Positions 36,218 through 44,799 are shown, numbered from the stretch's first letter. The stretch: 64,000 nucleotides of DNA from Hydrogenophaga palleronii NBRC 102513 (GCF_001571225.1 NZ_BCTJ01000016.1:1-64000); one strand, 5' to 3'. Program-made: numbers and translations. The notes: generated by a model not told the origin, from the sequence alone.

Positions 36218-36706
36218 TCAGTTGAAGGTGCGCCTGCCAGCGACCTTGTGGAGCAAGGCGATGAGGGTGTCGAACTCGGTATCGCTGAGGTTCTTGTAGA
36301 CCTTGCGTTCGCCTTCGATCAGGCGGGTGGTGGCTTCTGCCACGAGCTTGGCGCCCAGCGGCGTCAGGCGAATCTGCAGCGCACGGCGGTCGGTGCTGCT
36401 CTGCATCCGTTTGACCAGCTTGCGCTCTTCGAGCCGATCAATCCATGTGGTGATGTTCGGCGCCGTCACGGCGAGTGCCTGCGCCAGGCGGGCCAGCGTG
36501 TGGTCCGGGTTCTCCCTGATCAACGCCAGGATCGTGAACTCGACCGGGCGCAGCTTCTGTTCTTTTCCCACCAGGAAGTTGAAGGAAGCAATGGTGGAAA
36601 TGGCCGCTTGCGCCACCTGGTAGCCCACGATGTGGTGCAGCCGTGCTTCTTCCAGCTCGCCTTCAGGGGTGACCTCGCCTGCGAGATCGGGACTCGTTTT
36701 TTTCAT
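36218..36706 (-). CDS. MarR-family regulator
   Basis: This 162-residue winged-helix repressor begins MKKTSPDLAG. The DNA-binding region covers FTILALIRENPDHTLARLAQALAVTAPNITTWIDRLE (for example LAQALAVTAPNITTWIDRLE) and the wing SSTDRRALQIRLTPLG. It is divergent from the tannase-type esterase and convergent with the oxygenase genes. A strong palindrome in the shared promoter (36773-36794) indicates autoregulation and control of the esterase. MarR ligands are typically phenolics, which fits the aromatic setting. Confidence 0.92.
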   Translation of the reverse strand: MKKTSPDLAGEVTPEGELEEARLHHIVGYQVAQAAISTIASFNFLVGKEQKLRPVEFTILALIRENPDHTLARLAQALAVTAPNITTWIDRLEERKLVKRMQSSTDRRALQIRLTPLGAKLVAEATTRLIEGERKVYKNLSDTEFDTLIALLHKVAGRRTFN

Positions 36707-36772
36707 GCCGCGATTGTCGCTGCCAGCGTGCGCTTCCCACAAGGCGTCAGACCCGGGTAAGTACCTAATGCT

Positions 36773-36794
36773 CTTAATAGTTAAGTAACTTAAC
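36773..36794. promoter_or_regulatory. MarR-type operator between MarR and esterase genes
   Basis: GTTAAG-TAA-CTTAAC (36780-36794) is a perfect palindrome, and CTTAA-TAG-TTAAG (36773-36785) overlaps it, giving three alternating half-sites. It sits in the AT-rich centre of the 158-base divergent promoter region. Confidence 0.7.
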
Positions 36795-36864
36795 CTTTGT
36801 TTCCGCGCCAGCAAGAAGCTCAAGAAGCTGGCGAGCAGTTCAATTCAACCGGCAGGAGACAAAT

Positions 36865-38607
36865 ATGAAAGTGTTCAGACGATCAGTGTTCGCGGTGACG
36901 GGCAGTGCCGCGCTCATCATGGGATGTGGTGGTGGCGGTGGTGACGGTGGCACCCAGGAGCCTCCGTCGTTGGCCATTGCGGCCCCAGGTTCTTTGCTGG
37001 CCCCGGTGGCGGCCAACAAAGAAATTACCGCTGCCGATTGCACGGCGGCCAAGCTCGGGGCTTCGATTCCCGCCAACCTGATTGGAGAGCGTGTCTCCGG
37101 CGTGTCCTTGAACGCGCCCACCTGGACTGCTGCCGCAGGTACCAACCAAGCCTACTGCACGGTGACTGGCGATATTCATCCCGTTGACCCCAGCGCACCG
37201 CCGATCAAATTCAAGGTTGCGTTGCCCTCGTCATGGAGCCTGCGCGCGGTGCACACCGGTGGTGGTGGCATGAACGGTTCTGTTCCGGGCGCTCCATCGC
37301 CGGAGATCCTCGGGATGGGGGCCGCGACCTGGGGCAGCGACTCGGGTCACTCCGGCTTCGGCGCGCAGTGGGCGCTGAATGAAGAGTCCATGTTGAACTT
37401 CTCTTACATGCAGATGAAGAAGACCCGCGACGCCTCGGTGGAGCTGGTCCAGCGCATGTATGGAGAAAAGCCCCGCTTCACCTACTGGCAAGGCGGCTCT
37501 CAAGGCGGCCGCGAAGGGCTGACGGTCGCTCAGCGGTACCCGAACGACTACGACGGGGTCGTGGTGACGGTGCCTGTGCTCAGCTTCTCCTCGCTTTCGA
37601 TGGCGCCGGACTGGATGCGCATTCAAGAAAAACCGCTGGCCAACTGGGTGCCGCACGTCAAGGCGGAGGCGATCCGCACGGAGTTCATGCGCCAGTGCGA
37701 CAAGCTCGATGGACTGGTGGACGGCATCATCAACAACTACCAGGCGTGCCGTGCCATCTTCAACGCGAAGAACGATCCGTCGGGCCGCAACCCGTGGCTC
37801 AGCAAGCGCTGCCCCGACAACATCGATCCCAACCCCACGGACAACACGGCAAGCGCGTGCCTCACGGACGGGCAGATCGACACCTTGAAGTTCATGTTCT
37901 CGTCCTACAACTTCGCGACGCCACTGGCACACGGTGCCACGTCGTTCGGTATGTGGATGCCCACAACCGAGGTGCCCGGCTTCATCCTGAACAACGGCCG
38001 TTACGCAGGGCAAGAGGGCGCAGCAGTTGGAGCCTTGCCGTTCAGCCACCTGGGCAGCCCAGGCGCAAAGGGCTTCCTCTTCAAGGACCTGAACGCGAAC
38101 ACGCTGGACTACGTGGAAGGCGGTGCGCTCAACGCCCGACGCCTGCAAACCTCGGAGTACATGGATTCCGCCAACCCGGATCTGTCCGCGTTCTACAAGC
38201 GCGGCGGCAAGCTGCTGGTCACCATCGGTACCAACGACAGCCTGGCTTCGACGGGCGCCCAGCTTGACTACTACCAAGCGGTGGTCGACACGATGAAGCG
38301 CCCCGTGGTGAATGCGTTTGCGCGCCTGTGGGTTCTGCCCCAGACCGGTCACGGCCTGAGCGGGTCGAACGTCGCCGTGAATGGCGATGGCGCGACCATT
38401 CCGGTGGAGAACATCCCCAGCGCATTCAAGGGGCTGGAAATGCTGAAGACGTGGGTGGAAACCAACGAAGCACCGAGCCTGTCGCCGACGGTGACGGCAA
38501 CGACGGCTGGCGTGACGAAGACGCTGCCGATGTGCTCGTACCCTACGTACCCGAAATACGTGCAAGGACCGGCCGGCGAAGCGGCTTCCTACACCTGCGC
38601 TGACTGA
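36865..38607 (+). CDS. Tannase/feruloyl-esterase family lipoprotein, MHETase-like
   Basis: This 580-residue serine esterase is exported as a lipoprotein (lipobox LIMGC, Cys21, then a glycine-rich linker). It has the PF07519 architecture: nucleophile elbow GGSQGGREG followed by VAQRYPNDYDGVV, a lid region with paired cysteines (CDKLDGLVDGIINNYQACR and SACLTDGQ), an acidic residue in GTNDS, and the histidine in PQTGHGLSG. The family's CS-D-HC disulfide beside the active site is missing: both partner positions are glycine. AGGAG precedes the ATG. It is likely to cleave aromatic esters and is controlled by the divergent MarR regulator. A strong terminator follows. Confidence 0.87.
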   Translation: MKVFRRSVFAVTGSAALIMGCGGGGGDGGTQEPPSLAIAAPGSLLAPVAANKEITAADCTAAKLGASIPANLIGERVSGVSLNAPTWTAAAGTNQAYCTVTGDIHPVDPSAPPIKFKVALPSSWSLRAVHTGGGGMNGSVPGAPSPEILGMGAATWGSDSGHSGFGAQWALNEESMLNFSYMQMKKTRDASVELVQRMYGEKPRFTYWQGGSQGGREGLTVAQRYPNDYDGVVVTVPVLSFSSLSMAPDWMRIQEKPLANWVPHVKAEAIRTEFMRQCDKLDGLVDGIINNYQACRAIFNAKNDPSGRNPWLSKRCPDNIDPNPTDNTASACLTDGQIDTLKFMFSSYNFATPLAHGATSFGMWMPTTEVPGFILNNGRYAGQEGAAVGALPFSHLGSPGAKGFLFKDLNANTLDYVEGGALNARRLQTSEYMDSANPDLSAFYKRGGKLLVTIGTNDSLASTGAQLDYYQAVVDTMKRPVVNAFARLWVLPQTGHGLSGSNVAVNGDGATIPVENIPSAFKGLEMLKTWVETNEAPSLSPTVTATTAGVTKTLPMCSYPTYPKYVQGPAGEAASYTCAD

Positions 38608-38623
38608 TCGGGTTTGAAAACTG

Positions 38624-38671
38624 AAGGCCGGGGATGTCTCCTTCTGGAGACGTCACCCGGCCTTTTTTTTG
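38624..38671 (+). terminator. Intrinsic terminator of the esterase gene
   Basis: AAGGCCGGG pairs with CCCGGCCTT, and inside it GTCTCC pairs with GGAGAC around TTCT. A run of nine T (38663-38671) follows. This is the clearest intrinsic terminator in the window. Bases 38672-38745 hold no gene. Confidence 0.92.
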
Positions 38672-38745
38672 TTACTGCTCGGCAGCGCCTGGTCTGGGGG
38701 CGCGCCGGGCACTTTCACTGGTGGCAGACAAGGGCCAATGCTTCT

Positions 38746-40206
38746 TCAGATCTGCCGGCTGCGCGCCAGCGGCGGATTCTTCGAGAAGTAAGCGACGATG
38801 CCGCGCACCAGCGCGTCGGCCAGGTCGTCCTGGTATTTGGCGTCGTTCAGGCGCCGCTCTTCGTCGGGGTTGCTGATGAAGGCGGTTTCCACCAGCACGC
38901 TGGGGATGTCGGGTGCGCGCAGCACCGCGAAGTTGGCCTGTTCCACGTTGGGCTTGTGCAGCCTGCCGATCTGTTTGACGTGGCCCAGCATGGCCGCGCC
39001 CAGCTTGAGGCTGTCGTTGATCTGGGCCGTGGTGCTCATGTCGAGCAGTGCGCGCCGCACATGGGCGTCGGCGGTCCGGGTGTTGAGGCCGCCCACCAGA
39101 TCGGCCGCGTTTTCCTTGTCGGCCATCCAGCGCGCTGCGGCACTGCTGGCGCCGCGGGTGCTCAGTGCGTACACGCTGGCGCCCTGCGGCTTCGGGGTCA
39201 GGAAAGCATCGGCGTGGATGCTGATGAACAAATCGGCCTGCACCTGTTGGGCTTTCTGCACCCTCACCTGCAGGGGCACGAAAAAGTCTTTGTCGCGCGT
39301 CATGTAGGCGCGCATGGGGTTGCCGTTGACGCGTGTGTCGTTGATGCGGTCGCGCAGCTTCTGGGCAATCTGCAGCACCACACGTTTTTCCTGCGTGCCG
39401 CCGGGGCCGATGGCGCCCGGGTCTTCGCCGCCGTGGCCGGGGTCGAGCGCGATGATGATCAGGCGCTCGGTCTTGCCCTTGCCAGCGGGTGGCTGTTTGG
39501 CGGGGCTGCCGCGGCCGGGTGTGGCGCCGGCCACCACGGGCGGTGTGTCTTCTGTCTGTGCCGGCGGGGGCGCGGGTGTCGGTCCCGGGCTGGCGTTGGG
39601 GCCGGCGGCCGGTGCGGCAGGCCGCTCGCGGCCGGCGATCAAGGCGCCCAGCGGATCGTCTTCGGGGCGCACCGGGCGCTTGACCTTGTCGGCCTCCAGG
39701 CCGAGCAGGCGGGCCGCGCGTTCGCTCGCCTCGTCCATCTCCTTGATGTGCTGGGCGATCAGCTGGTCCACCGGGTTGGGCGGGTCGGCGGGATACAGGT
39801 CGAACACCAGGCGGTGCTGATAGGCCGCCACCGGGGTCAGGCTGAACACCTGCGGCTTGATCGGTTTCTTCAGGTCGATGACCAGGCGCACCACGGTGGG
39901 TGCGTTCTGCGCGGCGCGGATGCCGGCGATGTTGGGGTCGTCCGACTTGAGCTTGCCCACCAGCTCGCGCAGGCTGGGCAGCAGGTCGATGCCTTCGATG
40001 TCCACCGCCAGGCGCGGCGGGTCGGGCACGAAGACGTGGCGCGCCTTCAACACGGCGTCGGACTCGATGGTCACGCGCGTGTAGTCCTCGGCTGGCCAGA
40101 TGCGCACCGCCACCACGCTGGCGCCGCGCGCGATCTGCTGGGCGCCGATCAGCAGCACCAGCGAGCCGGTGCGTAGCAGGGTGCGGCGGTTCAGGCCGCC
40201 GCTCAT
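38746..40206 (-). CDS. amiC: N-acetylmuramoyl-L-alanine amidase, AmiC type
   Basis: This 486-residue periplasmic amidase splits septal peptidoglycan during cell separation. The N-terminus NRRTLLRTGSLVLLIG is a twin-arginine-like signal, as in E. coli AmiC. An AMIN domain (about 35-145) is joined by a proline-rich linker (190-245) to the Amidase_3 domain. Zinc ligands are in DPGHGGEDPGAIG, the QEKRVVLQIA glutamate and SIHADAF; the catalytic glutamate is in VLVETAFISNPDEE. Its start overlaps the tsaE stop (ATGA), the common tsaE-amiC pairing. Confidence 0.93.
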   Translation of the reverse strand: MSGGLNRRTLLRTGSLVLLIGAQQIARGASVVAVRIWPAEDYTRVTIESDAVLKARHVFVPDPPRLAVDIEGIDLLPSLRELVGKLKSDDPNIAGIRAAQNAPTVVRLVIDLKKPIKPQVFSLTPVAAYQHRLVFDLYPADPPNPVDQLIAQHIKEMDEASERAARLLGLEADKVKRPVRPEDDPLGALIAGRERPAAPAAGPNASPGPTPAPPPAQTEDTPPVVAGATPGRGSPAKQPPAGKGKTERLIIIALDPGHGGEDPGAIGPGGTQEKRVVLQIAQKLRDRINDTRVNGNPMRAYMTRDKDFFVPLQVRVQKAQQVQADLFISIHADAFLTPKPQGASVYALSTRGASSAAARWMADKENAADLVGGLNTRTADAHVRRALLDMSTTAQINDSLKLGAAMLGHVKQIGRLHKPNVEQANFAVLRAPDIPSVLVETAFISNPDEERRLNDAKYQDDLADALVRGIVAYFSKNPPLARSRQI

Positions 40207-40784
40207 GCGAGCGCCCTCAACAGCCGGCGGCCGGTGTCGGTGAGCGCCGTGGCCTGCACGGTGCGCTGGCTGTCCTGTTCCAGATCGTCGGTCGGGGCGT
40301 GAGGTGTCATGTTGTCGGGTTGAATGTCGATCTGCAGATCAACCACCGGCAGAAAATCACCGGCGCGCTCGGGCCACTCCACCAGCTTGAGGCCGGGGCT
40401 GGCGAAAAGTTCGCGGAAACCCGCGTCTTCCCATTCGCGCGGGTCGTTGAAGCGGTAGAAGTCGAAGTGCCACACCATCAGCGCCTGGCCGGCGGGCAGC
40501 GCCGCATGGCCGCCCGCGGTGTGCGGTTCAACCACCGCGTACGTGGGGCTCTTGATGCGCCCCTGCACGCCGAGCGCGCGCAGCAGGTGGCGCACCAGCG
40601 TGGTCTTGCCCGCGCCCAGGTCGCCCTGCAGGGTGAGCGTGGCGTGGGCGATGGCGGGCGCGGCGGCCAGCCGGCGTGCAAAGGCCTCGGTGTCTTTCTC
40701 GCCGGCCCAGTGGCCTTGCCAGCGGTCGCCGCCGGCGAACGCCGGGTCCACAGGCAGCAGCGTGCTTCCTACAATCGGCTTCAC
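40203..40784 (-). CDS. tsaE: tRNA threonylcarbamoyladenosine biosynthesis ATPase
   Basis: TsaE is the small ATPase of the t6A37 tRNA modification complex. It has the P-loop LQGDLGAGKTTLVRHLL, the SPTYAVVEPH motif, WHFDFYRF and LVEWPERAG. The GTG at 40784 gives 193 residues with about 20 more N-terminal residues than typical. A GTG at 40751 would give a product nearer the usual N-terminus; the start is not settled. With the first start it abuts the queG ATG base to base on the other strand. Its stop overlaps the amiC start. Confidence 0.92.
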   Translation of the reverse strand: MKPIVGSTLLPVDPAFAGGDRWQGHWAGEKDTEAFARRLAAAPAIAHATLTLQGDLGAGKTTLVRHLLRALGVQGRIKSPTYAVVEPHTAGGHAALPAGQALMVWHFDFYRFNDPREWEDAGFRELFASPGLKLVEWPERAGDFLPVVDLQIDIQPDNMTPHAPTDDLEQDSQRTVQATALTDTGRRLLRALA

Positions 40785-41882
40785 ATGAAGTTCGCTTTTG
40801 ATGCCGCTCAACTCGTCTCGCAAATACAGGCCTGGGGCCGGGAGCTCGCATTTTCCCAAATTGGCGTCGCCGGTGTGGATTTGTCGGCCGCCGAACCCGG
40901 TTTGCAGGCCTGGCTGTCGGCTGGATGGCACGGTGACATGGCCTACATGGCCGCGCATGGCATGAAGCGCGCGCGCCCGGCCGAGCTGGTGCCGGGCACG
41001 CTGAGCGTGATCACCGCGCGCATGGACTACCTGCCGCGCGACACGCCCGAAGACTGGCAGGCGCATGAACTGCAGCGGCTCGAGCGGCCCGGGGAGGCCA
41101 TCGTGTCGGTCTATGCGCGGGGGCGGGACTACCACAAGGTGTTGCGCAACCGCCTGCAGACGCTGGCCGAGCGCATCCGGGCGGCGGTCGGCCCGCTGGG
41201 CCACCGCGTGTTCACCGACTCGGCCCCGGTGCTCGAAGCCGAGCTGGCCCAGCGCAGCGGCCAGGGCTGGCGCGGCAAGCACACACTGCTGCTGCACCGA
41301 GAAGCCGGCTCGATGTTCTTTCTGGGCGAGATCTACACCGACCTGGACCTGCCGCCGACCGAAGCCGTCACCGAACACTGCGGCGGCTGCAGCGCCTGCA
41401 TCGACGTCTGCCCGACCCAGGCCATCACCGCGCCACGGCGGCTCGACGCACGCCGTTGCATCAGTTACCTCACCATCGAACACGCGGGCCCGATCCCCGA
41501 CGAGATGCGCCCGCTGATGGCCAACCGCATCTACGGCTGCGACGACTGCCAGCTGATCTGCCCCTGGAACAAGTTCGCCCGGCGCAGCCCGCTGGCCGAC
41601 TTCGACGCGCGCGAGGGGCTGAGCGGTGCCACGCTGGTGGAGCTGTTCGGCTGGAGCGAAGAGCAGTTTCTGCTCCGCACCGAGGGCAGCCCGATCCGGC
41701 GCATCGGACACGAGCGCTGGCTGCGCAACATCGCGGTCTCGCTCGGCAATGCCCTGCGCAGCGCAACGGGGAATCAGGACGAGCTGCGGCGCGCGCTGCA
41801 GGCCCGCGCCGATCACCCCAGCGCGCTGGTGCGCGAACACGTGGCCTGGGCCATGGGGCAGGGCACCGTCGCCGCCCACTGA
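40785..41882 (+). CDS. queG: Epoxyqueuosine reductase
   Basis: This cobalamin-dependent iron-sulfur enzyme performs the last step of queuosine synthesis in tRNA. The 365-residue product begins like E. coli QueG. It has GRDYHKVLRNRLQTLA, DSAPVLEAELAQRSG, and two 4Fe-4S motifs: CGGCSACIDVCPTQAI, and the GCDDCQLICPWNKFA segment with RRCISYLT before it. The divergent tsaE gene also serves tRNA modification. There is no room between the two starts, so the queG promoter must lie in tsaE coding sequence. Confidence 0.95.
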   Translation: MKFAFDAAQLVSQIQAWGRELAFSQIGVAGVDLSAAEPGLQAWLSAGWHGDMAYMAAHGMKRARPAELVPGTLSVITARMDYLPRDTPEDWQAHELQRLERPGEAIVSVYARGRDYHKVLRNRLQTLAERIRAAVGPLGHRVFTDSAPVLEAELAQRSGQGWRGKHTLLLHREAGSMFFLGEIYTDLDLPPTEAVTEHCGGCSACIDVCPTQAITAPRRLDARRCISYLTIEHAGPIPDEMRPLMANRIYGCDDCQLICPWNKFARRSPLADFDAREGLSGATLVELFGWSEEQFLLRTEGSPIRRIGHERWLRNIAVSLGNALRSATGNQDELRRALQARADHPSALVREHVAWAMGQGTVAAH

Positions 41883-41889
41883 GGTCTTT

Positions 41890-42327
41890 TCAGCTGTCGC
41901 TGCCCACGTTGTCCTGTAGGCGGTCGAGCAGGGCGAGCAGGCTGCTGCGCTCCGATGCCGTCAGGCCGGCGGTCAGGGTCTTCTCGAAACGCGCGCGGTG
42001 CTGCTGCATCCGGCGCTGCAGCGCCTGGCCGGTGGCCGTCACGCTCAGCCGCTGGCTGCGTCCGTCGTTCGGGTCGGGGCTGCTGACCAGCAGGCCGCGG
42101 TCGAGCAGGGATTTGACGATGCGCGCGATCTGCGCCTTGTCGCGCCCCGCGTGCTGCACCAGATCGCGCTGCGTGCCACCGTCGTTGCGCATGAAGTACC
42201 CCAGGCAACGCGCCTCCATCGGGCCCAGGCCTTCGCTGTCCTGCCGCACGGCTTCCTGCAGGTGGCGCCGCAGGCCGTGCATCAGCGCGTGCAGGCGGTC
42301 CAGCACCTCGGTGTTGTCTGGTTTCAT
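41890..42327 (-). CDS. MarR-family regulator
   Basis: This 145-residue winged-helix protein has GPMEARCLGYFMRNDGGTQ, then DKAQIARIVKSLLDRGLL as the recognition region, and the wing DPNDGRSQRLSVTATG. It is divergent from a siderophore-interacting reductase. Two palindromes in the shared 77-base promoter region fit autoregulation and control of the reductase. Its stop is seven bases from the convergent queG stop. Confidence 0.9.
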   Translation of the reverse strand: MKPDNTEVLDRLHALMHGLRRHLQEAVRQDSEGLGPMEARCLGYFMRNDGGTQRDLVQHAGRDKAQIARIVKSLLDRGLLVSSPDPNDGRSQRLSVTATGQALQRRMQQHRARFEKTLTAGLTASERSSLLALLDRLQDNVGSDS

Positions 42328-42348
42328 TCTCGTGGGTTGTCCATGTTG

Positions 42349-42377
42349 TTGACAGTGTCATCCAATCCTGGCATGAT
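42349..42377 (+). promoter_or_regulatory. Sigma-70-like promoter of the reductase gene
   Basis: A consensus -35 TTGACA (42349-42354), a 17-base spacer and CATGAT (42372-42377) precede the ATG at 42405. The palindrome at 42350-42360 overlaps the -35 element. Confidence 0.65.
42350..42360. promoter_or_regulatory. Operator-like palindrome A
   Basis: TGACA-G-TGTCA is perfect and covers the -35 element of the reductase promoter. It is a probable binding site of the divergent MarR protein. Confidence 0.5.
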
Positions 42378-42378
42378 G

Positions 42379-42393
42379 GTTGTCATTATCAAC
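42379..42393. promoter_or_regulatory. Operator-like palindrome B
   Basis: GTTG-TCATTAT-CAAC lies just downstream of the -10 element, 31 bp from palindrome A centre to centre. Together the two sites bracket the promoter. Confidence 0.45.
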
Positions 42394-42404
42394 TAAATGC
42401 CAAC

Positions 42405-43211
42405 ATGAACACAAGCACATCCCCTTCCCTGGTCGTGGAGCGCGTGCGCCACACCCTGCAGGTGCGCCGCCTCACGGTGCAGGCCATCGAGCGCGTCGGT
42501 GCGAACTTCCTGCGCATCCGTTTCGCGGGCGACTCGCTGCACGATTTCGTCAGCGCCTCGTTCGACGACCACGCCAAGCTCATGCTGCCGGCCCAGCCCG
42601 GCCAGCCGCTGGTGCTGCCGCAGCCGGGCCCCGACGGCCTGGCACTGCCGCCCGGCGCCGAGAAGCCCGCCATGCGCGACTACACGCCGCGCCAGTACGA
42701 CAACGCGGCGCGCGTGCTCGACATCGAGTTCATGCTGCACGGCGATGGCGCCGCCTCGCGCTGGGCCGAGTCGGCGCAGGTGGGCGACGAGGTCGGCCTG
42801 GGCGGGCCGCGCGGTTCCTTCGTGGTGCCCACGGCTTTCGACTGGCATCTGCTGGTGGGTGACGAGACCGCCATCCCGGCGATCGCGCGTCGCCTTGAGG
42901 AGTTGCCCGAGACGGCGCAGGCGCTGGTGGTGATCGAAACCGCCGACGCCGGTGACCGCCGCGCGTTCGACAGCCGTGCCAGCGTGCAGCTGCACTGGGT
43001 CGAGACCGGCGCCACCGATGCGCTGGCGCGCGCCGTGGCCGCGCTCACCCTGCCAGCGGGCGAGGGCTTTGCCTGGGCCGGTGGTGAGGCCGCGAGCATT
43101 GCCGCGGTGCGCCAGGTGCTGGTGGGGCAGCACGGCCTGGACAAGTCGCGCGTGCGCGCCTCGGCCTACTGGAAACGCGGCAGCGCCGGCCACCACGAAA
43201 CCCTGGGGTGA
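42405..43211 (+). CDS. Siderophore-interacting protein (NADPH-dependent ferric-chelate reductase)
   Basis: This 268-residue flavoprotein of the ViuB/YqjH family reduces iron in ferric siderophores so that it can be released in the cytoplasm. The FAD-binding region has MRDYTPRQYD, the middle shows GPRGSFVVP, and the NADPH side shows LLVGDETAIPAIARRLEELP and FAWAGGEAASIAAVR. In E. coli the equivalent gene has a dedicated repressor (YqjI); here a MarR protein takes that position. Confidence 0.92.
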   Translation: MNTSTSPSLVVERVRHTLQVRRLTVQAIERVGANFLRIRFAGDSLHDFVSASFDDHAKLMLPAQPGQPLVLPQPGPDGLALPPGAEKPAMRDYTPRQYDNAARVLDIEFMLHGDGAASRWAESAQVGDEVGLGGPRGSFVVPTAFDWHLLVGDETAIPAIARRLEELPETAQALVVIETADAGDRRAFDSRASVQLHWVETGATDALARAVAALTLPAGEGFAWAGGEAASIAAVRQVLVGQHGLDKSRVRASAYWKRGSAGHHETLG

Positions 43212-43236
43212 GGAACAGCGCTCGACGTGGCGGTGG

Positions 43237-44799
43237 TCAGCCCGCGTAGCGCTGGCGCAGCTCGCGCTTGAGCAGCTTGCCGCTGGGGTTCTTGGGCAGG
43301 CTGTCGGTGAACACCACCCGCTTGGGTGCCTTGAACGTGGCCATATGCTGGTTGCAGTGCGCCAGCACCTCGGCCTCCGTGAGTTGCTGGCCGGACTTGA
43401 CCACGATCACCGCGGTCACCGCCTCGACCCACTTCGGGTCGGGCAAGCCGATCACCGCCACCTCGCTCACGGCGGCTAGGCGGTACACCATTTCCTCCAC
43501 CTCGCGGCTGGCCACGTTTTCGCCACCGGTTTTGATCATGTCCTTCTTGCGGTCGACCACGGTGATGAAGCCTTCTTCGTCGATCACTGCCAGGTCACCG
43601 CTGTGGAACCAGTCGCCTTCAAAGGCGGCGCGCGTGCGCTCGGGGTCGTTGAAGTAGCCCAACATCAGATGGGGCGAGCGGTGCACGATTTCGCCGATCT
43701 CGCCCACGGCCACGTCGCGCATGTCGTCGGTCACCACCCGGGTCTCTACGTTGAGCACGGCCTTGCCGCAAGAGCCGGGTTTGCGCAATTGATCGTCCGG
43801 GCCGAGCATGGTGGCCAAGGGCGCAATCTCGGTCTGACCATACAGGTTCCACAGTCGCACAGCGGGCAATCGCGCCGCGAGTTCCTTGAGCACCTCCACC
43901 GGCATGATGGACGCGCCGTAGTAACCCTTGGACAGGCTGCGCAGCCGTGCCGCGTCGAATGCGGGGGAGCGCAACAGGGCGATCCACACGGTGGGTGGCG
44001 CGAAAAAGCTGGTGATGCCGTACTTCTCGATCAGCGCAATCAGGTGGTCCGGCACCGGCTTGGACGTGATCACGTTGCTGCTGCCGATGTAGATGGCCGG
44101 GCCGAAGAACACGTCGAGCTGCGCGCAGTGGTAGAGCGGCAGCGCGTGCAGGGTCTGGTCGTCCTCGGCGACTTCTGCATTGAGCACGCAGCTCACGTAC
44201 TGCCACAGCACCGCGTCGTGCGTGAGCATGGCGCCCTTGGGCGTGGATTCGGTGCCGCTGGTGTAGACGATCTGCGCCAGGTCAAAGCTTCCCAGTGTCA
44301 CGTCGGGCAATGCATCGGTGCAGGCAGCGAGTTCGTCGAAGCGGTGCATGCCGGCCACCGGCTCGCTCGGGTCTTCCGAGGGCAGCCAGATGGTCTGGGC
44401 GACTTGCGTGTCCAGCGCTGCTGCTGCGCGTGCCAGCTCGGCCAGGCCGCTGTCGGTCGCCAGGGTGCGGGCGCCTGCATGGCGCAGGATGTAGGCCACC
44501 TCATCGGCCTTGAGCATGAAGTTGATCGGTACCAGCACCGCGCCCAGGCGCGCCAGGGCAAAGCGCAGGGCCGCGAAACCATGGGAGTTGCGTGCCAGCA
44601 CGGCGACCTTGTCGCCCTGGCCCACGCCGATGCGCACCAAGCCCGCGGCGAGCCGGCTCACCAGCGCGTTGAACTCGGCGTAGGTCCAATGCGTGTCGCC
44701 ACAGACGATGGCCGATTTGTTCGGCAGGCGCAGTGCAGTCCGGTGCAGTGCATCGGCGATGGTCTGGCGGCGCACCACCGGGTGAATGGAAGCGGGCAT
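43237..44799 (-). CDS. Long-chain/aryl acyl-CoA synthetase (AMP-forming)
   Basis: This 520-residue enzyme activates a carboxylic acid as its CoA thioester with ATP. The phosphate loop is YTSGTESTPKGAMLTHDA, the A5 region is LWNLYGQTEIAPLA, A7 is WFHSGDLAVIDEEGFITV, and the catalytic lysine is in PKNPSGKLLKREL. The ATG at 44799 is preceded by AGAGGAG. It belongs to the FadD-like class-I ligases that include malonyl, fatty and aromatic acid ligases. The substrate cannot be read. It stands alone between two operons. Confidence 0.9.
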   Translation of the reverse strand: MPASIHPVVRRQTIADALHRTALRLPNKSAIVCGDTHWTYAEFNALVSRLAAGLVRIGVGQGDKVAVLARNSHGFAALRFALARLGAVLVPINFMLKADEVAYILRHAGARTLATDSGLAELARAAAALDTQVAQTIWLPSEDPSEPVAGMHRFDELAACTDALPDVTLGSFDLAQIVYTSGTESTPKGAMLTHDAVLWQYVSCVLNAEVAEDDQTLHALPLYHCAQLDVFFGPAIYIGSSNVITSKPVPDHLIALIEKYGITSFFAPPTVWIALLRSPAFDAARLRSLSKGYYGASIMPVEVLKELAARLPAVRLWNLYGQTEIAPLATMLGPDDQLRKPGSCGKAVLNVETRVVTDDMRDVAVGEIGEIVHRSPHLMLGYFNDPERTRAAFEGDWFHSGDLAVIDEEGFITVVDRKKDMIKTGGENVASREVEEMVYRLAAVSEVAVIGLPDPKWVEAVTAVIVVKSGQQLTEAEVLAHCNQHMATFKAPKRVVFTDSLPKNPSGKLLKRELRQRYAG

